From assembly GCF_003284895.1 (NCBI RefSeq), contig NZ_QMDV01000003.1, positions 250,501 through 314,500 of the forward strand: a DNA stretch of 64,000 nt, read 5' to 3'. The DNA is from Pontibacter arcticus (GTDB lineage Bacteria > Bacteroidota > Bacteroidia > Cytophagales > Hymenobacteraceae). Below, piece after piece: positions 16,320 through 24,902 of the stretch (position 1 is its first letter; each line of letters begins with the position of its first letter). The translations under genes were made by a program, and so were the position numbers. The notes below the pieces were generated by a model. The model did not search any database. It saw nothing but the letters and a program-made list of their open reading frames with translations, and was not told the DNA's origin.

Positions 16320-16691
16320 TTATTCTTCTTCGCGGTTTACCGTGCTTATATCGAAAGCCGGAATGCAAACCGACCAGTATTCTGTTTCTTCATCATAAGG
16401 GTTGGCATAACGGATGCGGGCACCTGCTTTTATAAGTAAGGTTTCGCCGGCGTTTAAGATCACTTCCTCCCCGTCTATCTCAATTAATTTTCTGCCCCGC
16501 GTTACAATCGTTATCTCATCGAACTCGGGTGTTTGGTGTGGCTCGCTCCAGTGCGGTGGTGCTACCATATGCGCAACGCTAAAACCGCCGGTTTGGGTAG
16601 AGGCATGTCCGAAATGTTCTTCAATCAGCTTGCCATCTGTGGTGGGTACCCGGAACGGTTTGGTCTGCTTTATATATTTTTTATCAGCCAT
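16320..16691 (-). CDS. Cupin domain protein
   Basis: A 123-residue single-domain cupin. The first cupin motif is PPHWSEPHQTPEFDEI and the second ends in AGETLLIKAGARIRYANP; the beta-barrel core spans about 45-110. The histidine and glutamate positions (HW, PH, EFDE) could bind a metal. No fusion partner and no signal peptide, so it is a cytosolic small-molecule binding protein or isomerase/dioxygenase of unknown substrate. It faces fabI across a shared terminator and is followed by the Kazal gene upstream on the same strand. Confidence 0.8.
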   Translation of the reverse strand: MADKKYIKQTKPFRVPTTDGKLIEEHFGHASTQTGGFSVAHMVAPPHWSEPHQTPEFDEITIVTRGRKLIEIDGEEVILNAGETLLIKAGARIRYANPYDEETEYWSVCIPAFDISTVNREEE

Positions 16692-16712
16692 AAAGTATAA
16701 AGTCAGGTTTAA

Positions 16713-16952
16713 TTAAAGCGATTTTTCAGCGCAGGCACCTTTGGTATAAGAGGTTACGCCAGCCCGGTCGGCCTCGCAGCTGTTGCCGTAGGTTTTATTA
16801 TCGCAGCCGCAAACGGGGTCGTATTGCATGGTACACATGGCCTGCGGGTCTATTTTGGCAGGGTCGATGCAAGCAGTTTGCGTGGTTGGTGTTTTGCAGG
16901 AAATAGCGCTGCCAAGTATAAGAAGTGCTACAACTGTAAGTCCTTTAAACAT
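16713..16952 (-). CDS. Kazal-type protease inhibitor lipoprotein
   Basis: A 79-residue secreted lipoprotein: hydrophobic leader and lipobox GSAISC (Cys about 19), then a single Kazal domain with the pattern [20 protein letters not shown] and a final GAC. The cysteine spacing and the [12 protein letters not shown] core are diagnostic. It would sit on the envelope and inhibit serine proteases; the target is unknown. It lies 21 bp upstream of the cupin gene on the same strand, so the two may be co-transcribed, with AAGTATA in the spacer. Confidence 0.85.
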   Translation of the reverse strand: MFKGLTVVALLILGSAISCKTPTTQTACIDPAKIDPQAMCTMQYDPVCGCDNKTYGNSCEADRAGVTSYTKGACAEKSL

Positions 16953-17167
16953 AGGATAGTATTAAGATTTGTTAAGTTGAAATTACGTACGCATAAAAAG
17001 ACGGTAAGGCAAAAGTGAGCTTAATTTTAACTTCACAAAATGATTACCGTATGTATCTTGAAGCGCAAATTTAGAGATAATTGTATCGCATCAATTTTTT
17101 TATTTTGATCCGCGTACAATTCCTGATCTGGCTTCCGAAATAAAACGATGAACTTAATTAAACAGAG

Positions 17168-17557
17168 ATGAATAACGACAAAAGCAAAATCTTACTGGCT
17201 ACTTTAGGCGGTATAGGAGCAGGTGTACTGGCGGGTATGTTACTGGCACCGGATAATGGCCGCGCTACCCGCGACAGCGTAAAACGCACCCTGACCAAGA
17301 CGGGCGAAGACCTGGAAAAAACGATAAAAACCTGGTTCGATAAACTGGAAAACAAAGATGTAACCGGTGCCGGCAGCAGCTTAACTATGCGTGGCTCCTG
17401 GGACGATGTGAAAGGCCAGTTAAAGCAAAATTACGCCGACCTGACTGACGATGACCTTACTTATGTAGAAGGTAAAGAAGACGAACTTCTGGGCCGTATC
17501 CAGCAAAAATTAGGCAAAACAAAAGACGAAATCGTTCGCCTGATCTCCAGCTTCTAG
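17168..17557 (+). CDS. YtxH-CsbD fusion stress protein
   Basis: First of three neighbouring genes with a YtxH-type start. Residues 8-27 form a glycine-rich membrane segment ([20 protein letters not shown]) followed by the basic [11 protein letters not shown] helix of the YtxH family. After residue 75 it switches to a CsbD-like domain ([20 protein letters not shown], then [18 protein letters not shown]). CsbD and YtxH proteins are general stress proteins in other bacteria; joining both in one 129-residue protein is less usual. Isolated promoter region upstream (about 200 bp). Confidence 0.85.
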   Translation: MNNDKSKILLATLGGIGAGVLAGMLLAPDNGRATRDSVKRTLTKTGEDLEKTIKTWFDKLENKDVTGAGSSLTMRGSWDDVKGQLKQNYADLTDDDLTYVEGKEDELLGRIQQKLGKTKDEIVRLISSF

Positions 17558-17725
17558 GGGCTGTAAGTAAAGTATAACCCTGTAATTTACCGTTCAGGAT
17601 CGCTGTATTATACTTTGTGTGGTTAAATAATCGAATTCTTTAGTATAGATATAACTTAATGCTAAGGATGACGTTATTAAATCACGAATGATCAAATCAA
17701 AAAAATAATTTAACATTCAGAAACT

Positions 17726-18076
17726 ATGAAAGACAATAGCGGAAAAGTATTATTAGCTATGTTGGCCGGTGCAAGTGCAGGCGTTATCGCAGGTTTATTA
17801 ATGGCTCCGGACTCCGGAGAAGCAACCAGAACAAGCGTAAAAAAATGGGCTGGGAAACTGAGCAAAGATCTTGAGAAAAATCTTCAGACAAGCTTAGAAG
17901 ATATCAAAAAAATGAGCACAGATGCTTACAGCAAAGTAGCGAACGCTGCAGGTGCCGGCACTGAAGGTGGCAACACAACTGCTACTGATTCGGCTGCAAA
18001 CAAAAACCAGTCTGGTGGTACTACAGGTGGCGGAAACGCTGGTGGCAGCACATTTACATCAGGCGGCAACGCTTAA
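17726..18076 (+). CDS. YtxH domain protein with low-complexity tail
   Basis: Second of the YtxH trio, 116 residues. The start VLLAMLAGASAGVIAGLLMAPD is the glycine-rich membrane segment, followed by GEATRTSVKKWAGKLSKDLEK. From about residue 75 the chain is a Gly/Ala/Asn/Thr-rich tail (GGGNAGGSTFTSGGNA), likely disordered. It is closely related to the gene 170 bp upstream and to the frameshifted gene downstream, so the three arose by duplication. A strong terminator follows. Confidence 0.82.
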   Translation: MKDNSGKVLLAMLAGASAGVIAGLLMAPDSGEATRTSVKKWAGKLSKDLEKNLQTSLEDIKKMSTDAYSKVANAAGAGTEGGNTTATDSAANKNQSGGTTGGGNAGGSTFTSGGNA

Positions 18077-18168
18077 GCAGAAACGCTTTAAACATACGCT
18101 AAGGCTGTATTTATACTTGGGCTACCCATAAGGTTTACCCGCTGAGGAGTATAATGATAGCTTATGCC

Positions 18169-18207
18169 GGAGCGCCTGTCCACTTGCTGGGCAGGCGCTC
18201 CTTTTTT
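18169..18207 (+). terminator. Terminator after the second YtxH gene
   Basis: A stem GGAGCGCCTG (18169-18178) pairs with CAGGCGCTCC (18192-18201), with the inner part cc..gg, and is followed by six T. It ends the second YtxH transcription unit. Confidence 0.88.
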
Positions 18208-18292
18208 ATAGCACAAATAAATTAACCTAGAGGTTTTACGTTCGTTAAAAAACAGATAAGACAGAATATCATACGCTAATTAATGACCAACT

Positions 18293-18674
18293 ATGAGAAC
18301 GCGAACAGAATATACATCGCTGGGAGAGGGGAAAGCTAACTTCACAAACTCTTCTATCGGGCATATAAGAAACCTGGAAAGTATACAACAGCACTACCAA
18401 TCAGAAAACTGCGAAACCTGCGAAGGCATGAGCGATACAACCAAACTAACATTAGGATTGGTGGCCAGCGCTGGTGTAGGGTTATTGGCAGGTTTGTTAT
18501 TAGCACCCCAAAAAGGCATGGACACGCCGGAAATTAGCTGATACAGCCAGCAGATTCGGGAACCAGGTTAGCAAAGGCTTTAACACTACCAGAGTGAAAG
18601 CCGGTGACTGGACCAGAACATCCGCTGCAGCCAGTAAAGCAATACAAGCAGAAGAAGCTAAAATGAGAGGCTAA
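18293..18674 (+). pseudogene. Third YtxH gene, disrupted by a one-base frameshift
   Basis: The frame from 18293 gives 82 residues with a late YtxH membrane segment (LGLVASAGVGLLAGLLLAPQ) and then stops abruptly at 18539. The next frame, entered at 18522, continues for 50 residues without a stop (TRRKLADTASRFGNQVSKG and on to AEEAKMRG, TAA at 18672-18674), exactly the basic YtxH tail expected after LAPQKGM. Losing one base in the atgga-cacgcc stretch explains both halves. It is either a recent pseudogene or a sequencing error; the intact downstream frame favours very recent origin. Confidence 0.75.
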
Positions 18675-18691
18675 AGTATACGTAGTACTTT

Positions 18692-18737
18692 ATAAACAGA
18701 AAGCGCCTGCTAAGTATAGCAGGCGCTTTCTGTTTAT
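18692..18737. terminator. Bidirectional terminator with AAGTAT as its loop
   Basis: A perfect 20 bp inverted repeat (18692-18711 with 18718-18737; core AAGCGCCTGCT) lies between the convergent YtxH pseudogene and lysS. The six-base loop is AAGTAT, so the AAGTATA motif sits at the tip of the hairpin. Confidence 0.88.
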
Positions 18738-18756
18738 GCAGGGTATAGATTTATAC

Positions 18757-20283
18757 TTATTCGGCTTGCTTTTCCGGCTTCATTTGCGGGAAGAACAACA
18801 CATCCTGGATAGAATGCGAGTTGGTCATAATCATACTTAAACGATCGATGCCGATGCCCAAACCAGCGGTTGGTGGCATACCATACTCCAGGGCACGCAG
18901 GAAGTCTTCGTCCAGTACCATAGCTTCGGTGTCGCCGCGCTTGCCTAGTTCCAGTTGCTCCTCAAAGCGGGCACGCTGGTCAACCGGGTCGTTCAGCTCG
19001 GAGAAAGCGTTACAGATTTCCTTGCCGTTGCAGATCGCTTCGAAACGCTCTACCAGGCCAGGCTTGCTGCGGTGCTTTTTGGCCAGCGGGCTCATCTCCA
19101 CAGGGTAATCTGTAATGAAGGTCGGCTGTATCAGGTATGGCTCGCAGGTTTCGCCAAAGATCTCATCAATAATTTTCCCTTTGCCCAGTTTCGGATCCAC
19201 TTTAAAGCCTAAGCTCTCAGCAGTTTTGCGCAGTTCCGGCTCATCCATCTCCGAAATATCAATCTTCGTGAAATGCTCGATGGCTTCGAACATGGTAAAG
19301 CGCTTCCAAGGCCGCTGGAAATCGATGATGTTTTCGCCTACCTGTACTTTGGTTGTTCCGTGCAGGTCCATGGCAACTTTCTCCACCATTTCTTCTACCA
19401 GGTCCATCATCCAGTTATAATCTTTGTAGGCTACGTAAAGCTCTATCTGCGTAAATTCCGGGTTATGGAAACGGCTCATGCCTTCGTTCCGGAAATCTTT
19501 AGAGAACTCGTATACGCCATCAAAACCACCTACTATCAAACGCTTTAAGTATAACTCGTTGGCTATGCGCAGGTACAGCGTCATATCGAGTGTATTGTGG
19601 TGCGTTTTGAAAGGGCGGGCAGCAGCGCCACCATAAAGCGGCTGTAAAATCGGGGTTTCTACTTCCAGGTAATCTTTCGCGTTCAGGAAATTACGCATGG
19701 TGTTTACCAGTTGTGTACGCTTCTTAAACGTATCGCGGATGTGCGGATTCACAACCAGGTCCACATAGCGCTGGCGGTAACGCAGTTCAGGATCAGTGAA
19801 GGCATCGTACACGTGCTCCACGCCGTTCTCATCTACTTCGCGCTTTACAATTGGCAGTGGCTTCAGGGATTTGGTAAGCAGCTTCAGTTCGGTTACGTGC
19901 ACCGAGATCTCGCCTACCTGCGTTACGAAAGCATAGCCTTTTATACCGATAAAGTCGCCGATGTCCAGCATTTTCTTGAACACGGTATTGTACATGTCCT
20001 TGTTTTCGCTGGGTGCGATATCGTCTCTGGAAACATAGATCTGAATGCGACCGCTGCTGTCCATTAATTCGGCAAAAGAGGCTTTGCCCATAATACGACG
20101 GCTCATTAAGCGGCCTGCCAGGCTTACTTCCTGGTAGTTATTCTTGTCCTTATCGAAATTTTCCTTTATTTCTTTGGCAGTAGCAGTAACTTCAAATGTT
20201 TCAGAAGGATAGGGGTTGATGCCCATTTTCTCCAACTCTTCGCGCTCGTGGCGTCTGCGTAGTTCCTGTTCGCTCAGTTGCAT
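18757..20283 (-). CDS. lysS: Lysyl-tRNA synthetase, class II
   Basis: Charges tRNA-Lys with lysine. The N-terminal OB-fold anticodon-binding domain (about 58-150) contains [18 protein letters not shown] and [15 protein letters not shown]. The class II catalytic core shows motif 2 as [17 protein letters not shown] and motif 3 as [12 protein letters not shown]. Length 508 residues is standard. Start at ATG 20283 gives [13 protein letters not shown], a typical beginning. Monocistronic; a REP-like pair lies upstream. Confidence 0.97.
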   Translation of the reverse strand: MQLSEQELRRRHEREELEKMGINPYPSETFEVTATAKEIKENFDKDKNNYQEVSLAGRLMSRRIMGKASFAELMDSSGRIQIYVSRDDIAPSENKDMYNTVFKKMLDIGDFIGIKGYAFVTQVGEISVHVTELKLLTKSLKPLPIVKREVDENGVEHVYDAFTDPELRYRQRYVDLVVNPHIRDTFKKRTQLVNTMRNFLNAKDYLEVETPILQPLYGGAAARPFKTHHNTLDMTLYLRIANELYLKRLIVGGFDGVYEFSKDFRNEGMSRFHNPEFTQIELYVAYKDYNWMMDLVEEMVEKVAMDLHGTTKVQVGENIIDFQRPWKRFTMFEAIEHFTKIDISEMDEPELRKTAESLGFKVDPKLGKGKIIDEIFGETCEPYLIQPTFITDYPVEMSPLAKKHRSKPGLVERFEAICNGKEICNAFSELNDPVDQRARFEEQLELGKRGDTEAMVLDEDFLRALEYGMPPTAGLGIGIDRLSMIMTNSHSIQDVLFFPQMKPEKQAE

Positions 20284-20427
20284 TCGTTCCGTAAAATAGT
20301 GATGGTCTATATAAACCGTAAATTTGCTAAATAATCGGCAGGTTTGAAAAGGTTAATTGTTTAATTGTTGGATGGCTGTAAGTTAAATTGCTGCAAGAGA
20401 AAGAAAAGCCAAAAGTTAAGATTTGTA

Positions 20428-20553
20428 GGGACAGGTCGCGAACTGTCCGCGCGACAGGCCTTTCAATGAAACTGGGAGTTGTACCTTGCTTTGCTTTCAG
20501 AAGTATAAAATGAATTGCCCATGCACGATTCAGACAGGTCGCGACCTGTCCCT
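20428..20553. repeat. REP-like inverted pair
   Basis: AGGGACAGGTCGCGAACTGTC at 20428-20448 is matched in reverse complement (20 of 21) by 20533-20553. The right arm is itself a perfect palindrome around GACAGGTCGCGACCTGTC, so each arm can also fold alone. This two-unit arrangement is typical of BIME/REP elements. Its sequence differs from the cluster near mutL. Confidence 0.7.
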
Positions 20554-20570
20554 TCAAAACTCTGCTACAC

Positions 20571-20610
20571 AAAAAAGCTCCTGCAAGTATAACCTTACAG
20601 GAGCTGCAAA
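20571..20610 (-). terminator. Terminator of the orphan gene
   Basis: Read leftward, GCTCCTG (complement of 20598-20604) pairs with CAGGAGC and is followed by a T-run (20571-20576). The loop contains AAGTATA. Confidence 0.7.
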
Positions 20611-20626
20611 AAAGTATAAGTATAAA

Positions 20627-21655
20627 TTAAGCAGCTGCACCCATTCTGAATTCGCCATCCTGCAGTAACGGCTTTACCTGCTCTTGCAGCCTTGTGGTTA
20701 CAAACGAATTTTGCAGGTGCGCCGGTAGTTCCTGTACAAAAGCTTCGTACTGCTGCAAGCCCATGGCCTGCGCTATGTAACATTCGTGTACGCCATTCAG
20801 GTAGCCTACAATCTGCATCAGCGATTCATGGAAAAGCTTAAAGTCGATATCGGCCTGCACAAAACGATCGATCTCACGGTGCGAAGACGAAATACGCAGC
20901 CTCGCCATCAGATCAAATAATGTAGTATAGCCCATGCGCCATGTAAGTTGCTGCCAGTGCTGCGGGCCAAATTTCTGCAACACTTCGCCGGTGCGCGTGC
21001 TTCGGATAGCAGTGGCCGTATTGGCCTGTACCTGCTGCCTTACAATTTTGGCTTTCTGGCGGCGCGTAGTGCGTAAAAACTGTCCGATCTGCGCCTGCGC
21101 TTCCAGTTCCTTGCCTGCAATTTGGAGGCCCGGCTTATAGTGTGCCAACGGCAATCGGTTCATGTTAAAATCATCGTAATGGCCGGAAGCATAAAATGCC
21201 ATTGGCTGCGGATACGCATTTTTTACAACCAAACGACCTGCTTCGCGAAGCACCCAGGCTTCGTTATTCGTTTTAACACCTCTGGTATGTAAGAATGCTT
21301 GCAAGCCTGCAAATACGGCATAATAAGCCTGCGGAAACGTCCAGTGCAGGGCATTGCGCATATAGGCTTCGTCGCCAAATTCCGCAGTAGAGCGGAGCGC
21401 ATATTCAGTGCTCCAGCTATTTAAAAGCAATCGTTTTACTGCTTCGGTGTCTTGCTGATTCAGTTCGGGTTTTACTTCCCTGAAAAAAGGCAGCTTCTCT
21501 AAACCATCCCCTTTGAAATGCTGGATGTGATAACTTATCGCAAAAAAGTAGTTCAGAAACACCTGCCCCGGAATAGATTTCTGCCACTCCTGATCAGTCT
21601 GTTTCTGCTCGTCCGGGTACATCGAAAGTACGTTTTCTTCTTCTTTCTCTTTCAT
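20627..21655 (-). CDS. Unrecognised 343-residue protein
   Basis: No family is recognised. I place the start at the ATG at 21655 (MKEKEEENVLS); an ATG at 21682 and a TTG at 21691 are upstream alternatives (up to 354 residues). The protein is soluble, mostly helical and without a signal peptide. One stretch, LHWTFPQAYYAVFAGLQAFL (about residue 115 of the shorter form), resembles the helix of HEPN proteins that carries YYAxF, but no Rx4-6H motif is obvious, so this is only a hint. The middle is very basic and Arg/Gln-rich (GQFLRTTRRQKAKIVRQQ), as in nucleic-acid binding proteins. Alone between lysS and the PLP enzyme. Confidence 0.7.
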   Translation of the reverse strand: MKEKEEENVLSMYPDEQKQTDQEWQKSIPGQVFLNYFFAISYHIQHFKGDGLEKLPFFREVKPELNQQDTEAVKRLLLNSWSTEYALRSTAEFGDEAYMRNALHWTFPQAYYAVFAGLQAFLHTRGVKTNNEAWVLREAGRLVVKNAYPQPMAFYASGHYDDFNMNRLPLAHYKPGLQIAGKELEAQAQIGQFLRTTRRQKAKIVRQQVQANTATAIRSTRTGEVLQKFGPQHWQQLTWRMGYTTLFDLMARLRISSSHREIDRFVQADIDFKLFHESLMQIVGYLNGVHECYIAQAMGLQQYEAFVQELPAHLQNSFVTTRLQEQVKPLLQDGEFRMGAAA

Positions 21656-21906
21656 GTTTAATAAACAAAACTGGGCTCCCATCAGTTGCAAAAAGTGACT
21701 TTAATTACATAGTTATTTTACTTGTAAATATTTGATTATTAGAGCTTTAAAAATTAATTAAAAAAATAATTCTTAGCTCCGGAAAGTCCTTAAAATCAGC
21801 TCGTATAACCACTGAAAACCAAGTATAAAGACGCGTACTCTGAGGCTAAAAGTAGCATATAACCATTGCGTGACAGAAGAAGTAAACAACCTATAAAATC
21901 GAGCAT

Positions 21907-23067
21907 ATGGACCTGTCTTATATCATCAATGAACTTGGCGAAGACCGTGCGTTATACTTTAACGCCGTGGCACCGCCTATTCTGCAGTCGAGTAATTTTG
22001 CCAGCAACACGGTAGCTGATATGCGCCGGATGCTGCAAAACGAAGCAGAAGAATACATGTACACGCGCGGTAATAACCCAACCGTAACCATGCTGGAAAA
22101 AAAGCTGGCGGCGCTGGAAGGAGCAGAACATGCCATTGCGTTCGGGAGTGGGATTGCGGCCGTTTCTGCAGCCGTACTTTCGCAGGTGAAGGCAGGCGAC
22201 CATGTGGTATGCACGAAGTATGTTTATAGCTGGACCAGAACGTTGATGCGGAGGTTCCTACCACGTTTTGGCGTAGAAGTAACATTAGTGGATGGAACCG
22301 ATCCGGAAAATTTCAGGAAAGCCATCAAGCCCAATACCACGCTTATTTACCTCGAAAGTCCGACCTCTTTTACGTTTGATCTGCAGGATATTGAAGCTGT
22401 AACTGCTATTGCCAAAGAGCACGGCTGCAGCACCATCATCGACAACAGTTTTGCCAGCCCGCTTCACCAGAATCCGCTTAAAATGGGCCTTGATCTGGTT
22501 GTGCATTCGTGTACCAAGTATATTGGTGGCCACTCGGATGCCATGGGCGGTGTTATTTGCGGGAAGCGCGAGGTTATCAACCAGATATTTAAACGCGAGT
22601 ACATGACGCTGGGAGCCATACTTTCGCCGCACGATGCCTGGCTATTGCTGAGAGGTTTGCGCACGCTGCCGGTACGTATGGAGCGCGTGGCAGCATCAAC
22701 GCGGCAGGTGGTGGATTACCTGGTGCAGCATCCAAAAGTAGAGAAAGTGCTTTTCCCTTTTCTGAAGGATAATCCGCAGTATGAATTGGCGCAAAATCAA
22801 ATGTCAAATAACTCCGGCCAATTCTCGATCATACTCAAAACTGAGAATATTGATGAGGTTGATCTTTTCTGCGACAGTTTAAACCACTTCTTAATGGCTG
22901 CTTCATGGGGTGGGCATGAATCGCTGATTTACCCGATAGCTGCTACGTATGCTACGCCAGATCATACTTCGGATTTGCCCTTTAATCTGGTGCGTTTCTA
23001 CATTGGTCTCGAAGATCCGGAATATCTGATCAAAGACCTGGAACAGGCATTCAGTAAATTACCCTAA
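21907..23067 (+). CDS. Cys/Met metabolism PLP-dependent enzyme (cystathionine gamma-synthase/lyase family)
   Basis: A trans-sulfuration family enzyme, acting on cystathionine, homocysteine or methionine. The PLP lysine is Lys204 in SCTKYIGGHSD; YTRGNNPTVTMLEKKLAALEG and AFGSGIAAVSAAVL are the family's N-terminal and phosphate-binding motifs, DNSFASP holds the ring-binding aspartate, and the C-terminus has FNLVRFYIGLED. Length 386. Which reaction it performs (gamma-synthase, gamma-lyase or beta-lyase) cannot be told from the sequence. No riboswitch is visible upstream, and the gene is alone, convergent with ggt. Confidence 0.92.
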   Translation: MDLSYIINELGEDRALYFNAVAPPILQSSNFASNTVADMRRMLQNEAEEYMYTRGNNPTVTMLEKKLAALEGAEHAIAFGSGIAAVSAAVLSQVKAGDHVVCTKYVYSWTRTLMRRFLPRFGVEVTLVDGTDPENFRKAIKPNTTLIYLESPTSFTFDLQDIEAVTAIAKEHGCSTIIDNSFASPLHQNPLKMGLDLVVHSCTKYIGGHSDAMGGVICGKREVINQIFKREYMTLGAILSPHDAWLLLRGLRTLPVRMERVAASTRQVVDYLVQHPKVEKVLFPFLKDNPQYELAQNQMSNNSGQFSIILKTENIDEVDLFCDSLNHFLMAASWGGHESLIYPIAATYATPDHTSDLPFNLVRFYIGLEDPEYLIKDLEQAFSKLP

Positions 23068-23079
23068 GTATAAAATCAG

Positions 23080-24798
23080 TTAAAAACCAGCTGCTGTATT
23101 GTCGCCGCGCGGGTCTGCACCGGCTTCGAGTTTGCCGTTTGGTAAAATAAGTATAGCGTTCACCTGGCCATACTTGGCGCGCTCTTTTAGTTTATAGTTT
23201 TTCTTTTGAAGTATGGATTTCACTTCCGCGGAAAGCGCATCGGGTTCGTGCTGAATCTCATCGGGGAGCCATTGGTGGTGGATGCGGGGTGCGGCTACGG
23301 CTTGTTGCATGGTCATGTTATGCTCCAATACATTCAGGATTGCCTGGAAAACCGACGTGATTATTGTGGAACCGCCGGGCGTCCCGACAACCATAAACAG
23401 CTTGTTGTCTTTTTCAAGTATAGCGGGTGTCATGGAGCTGAGCATGCGTTTGCCGGGTGCGATAGCATTTGCTTTTCCGCCCACCAACCCGTACATATTC
23501 GGAGTGCCGGGCTTCGTACTGAAATCGTCCATCTCGTTGTTCAGTAAAAAGCCGGCTCCTTCCACCACCACCATCGAACCGTAACTGCCGTTTAATGTAG
23601 TCGTTACCGATACGGAATTGCCTTGCTGGTCTACGATGCTGTAATGTGTTGTTTCTTCTGATTCGTAATTCGTTAATTCGCCTGCTTTTATACTTGCTGA
23701 GGATGTAGCCTGTGCCATATCGAAATCGGCCATCCGGTTTTTAAGATAAGCCTGATTTAGTAATTCCTGCACCGGTACTTTTACGAAAGCCGGGTCGCCG
23801 AGGTAAGTGGCGCGGTCGGCATACACGCGGCGTTCTGCTTCTGTTAGCAACTGCACCGCTTCCGTACTTTGCCAGCCATACTTGTTTAGGTCATAAGGCT
23901 CTACCATTTTTAGTAACTGCAGCAACGCAATACCGCCGCTGGATGGTGGCGCCATCGATATAACAGTATACTTTTTATACTTTCCCTGCACCGTTTCGCG
24001 CCAGACAGAAGTATAATTTGCCAGATCCTGGTGCGTGATGATGCCGTTCCCGCGCTTGGTTTCTTTCACAATCAGGTCGGCTGTTTCGCCTGCATAAAAG
24101 CCAGCGCGCCCTTTGTCGCGGATGCGCTCCAGTGTTTTAGCCAGATCGAGGTAGTATAGCGTATCGCCTGCCTGCCAGTTTTGTTTGGTTGTGAAATGAG
24201 TTTTGTGCTGGTTATACTTCGTGAATTTTTCTCTGTTCATGTTCAGGCCTTCAGCTTCTCGCAGAGTAAGTATAACGCCGCGCCGGGCCAGGTCAATAGA
24301 AGGTTGCACAAGATCTGCCCATGGTAACGAGCCGAGTTTCTGATGCAGTTGTACCATGCCATCTACTGTGCCGGGAACGCCTGCCGCCAAATGGCCTAAC
24401 AAACTGAGATTCGGAATAAGATTGCCTGCGCTATCCTGGTACATGGTTTCGGTAGCTTTGGCCGGGGCAGTTTCGCGGTAATCCAGCGAGCCGGTTTTGC
24501 CTGTATGGTCGCGGTAAACCAGGAAACCGCCGCCGCCAATATTGCCAGCTGCCGGGTAGCAAACTGCCAGCGCAAATTGAGTGGCAATGGCAGCATCATA
24601 CGCATTTCCACCTTTCTGCAAAACAGCTTTTCCAATTTCAGATGCAGCCGGGTGAGCCGACACCACCATTGCTTTCGCGGTTATCTGTCCTGCACCAAGT
24701 GCTTTTTCCTGATCAATGTTGGAAGGTTTGCATTGGCTGAAAAGCACCAGTATGGCAAAAAGCGGTAATCTGAAGTATAGCTGTAAATTCTTCTTCAT
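23080..24798 (-). CDS. ggt: Gamma-glutamyltransferase
   Basis: Hydrolyses or transfers the gamma-glutamyl group of glutathione and related peptides in the periplasm. The N-terminus is a lipoprotein-type signal (LVLFSQC, Cys about 23). The proenzyme self-cleaves before the Thr in EETTHYSIVDQQGNSV, giving large and small subunits; the substrate motifs NGSYGSMVVVEGAGFLLNNE and GGSTIITSVFQ are present. Length 572 is normal. It has about nine AAGTATA copies, far more than the average gene here. Convergent with the PLP enzyme. Confidence 0.95.
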   Translation of the reverse strand: MKKNLQLYFRLPLFAILVLFSQCKPSNIDQEKALGAGQITAKAMVVSAHPAASEIGKAVLQKGGNAYDAAIATQFALAVCYPAAGNIGGGGFLVYRDHTGKTGSLDYRETAPAKATETMYQDSAGNLIPNLSLLGHLAAGVPGTVDGMVQLHQKLGSLPWADLVQPSIDLARRGVILTLREAEGLNMNREKFTKYNQHKTHFTTKQNWQAGDTLYYLDLAKTLERIRDKGRAGFYAGETADLIVKETKRGNGIITHQDLANYTSVWRETVQGKYKKYTVISMAPPSSGGIALLQLLKMVEPYDLNKYGWQSTEAVQLLTEAERRVYADRATYLGDPAFVKVPVQELLNQAYLKNRMADFDMAQATSSASIKAGELTNYESEETTHYSIVDQQGNSVSVTTTLNGSYGSMVVVEGAGFLLNNEMDDFSTKPGTPNMYGLVGGKANAIAPGKRMLSSMTPAILEKDNKLFMVVGTPGGSTIITSVFQAILNVLEHNMTMQQAVAAPRIHHQWLPDEIQHEPDALSAEVKSILQKKNYKLKERAKYGQVNAILILPNGKLEAGADPRGDNTAAGF

Positions 24799-24851
24799 AG
24801 CAGAGCAATAATGTATAAACGCGGTAACGAAAGATAAGAAGTATAAAAAGA

Positions 24852-24880
24852 AAGGCTGCCATGAAAATCATGACAGCCTT
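24852..24880 (-). terminator. Terminator of prc
   Basis: Arms around AAGGCTGCCATGA (24852-24864) and TCATGACAGCCTT (24868-24880) pair with one mismatch. The hairpin follows the prc stop, and the next feature, ggt, is on the same strand with its own start. Confidence 0.75.
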
Positions 24881-24902
24881 AAAAAATTTGTGTTTTATCG
24901 TA

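Larger units (their letters stand above)
20284..20626. other. Intergenic region between lysS and an orphan gene
   Basis: This 343 bp gap contains, from left to right, a low-complexity AT-rich segment next to lysS, a REP-like inverted pair (20428-20553) and the terminator of the upstream orphan gene (20571-20610). Three AAGTATA copies cluster near its right end and a fourth lies between the REP arms. No protein-coding frame is convincing. Confidence 0.6.

Noticed and set aside
21692..21906. SAM or T-box type riboswitch before the PLP enzyme
   Set aside because: No hairpin series or conserved core was found by eye in this AT-rich gap.
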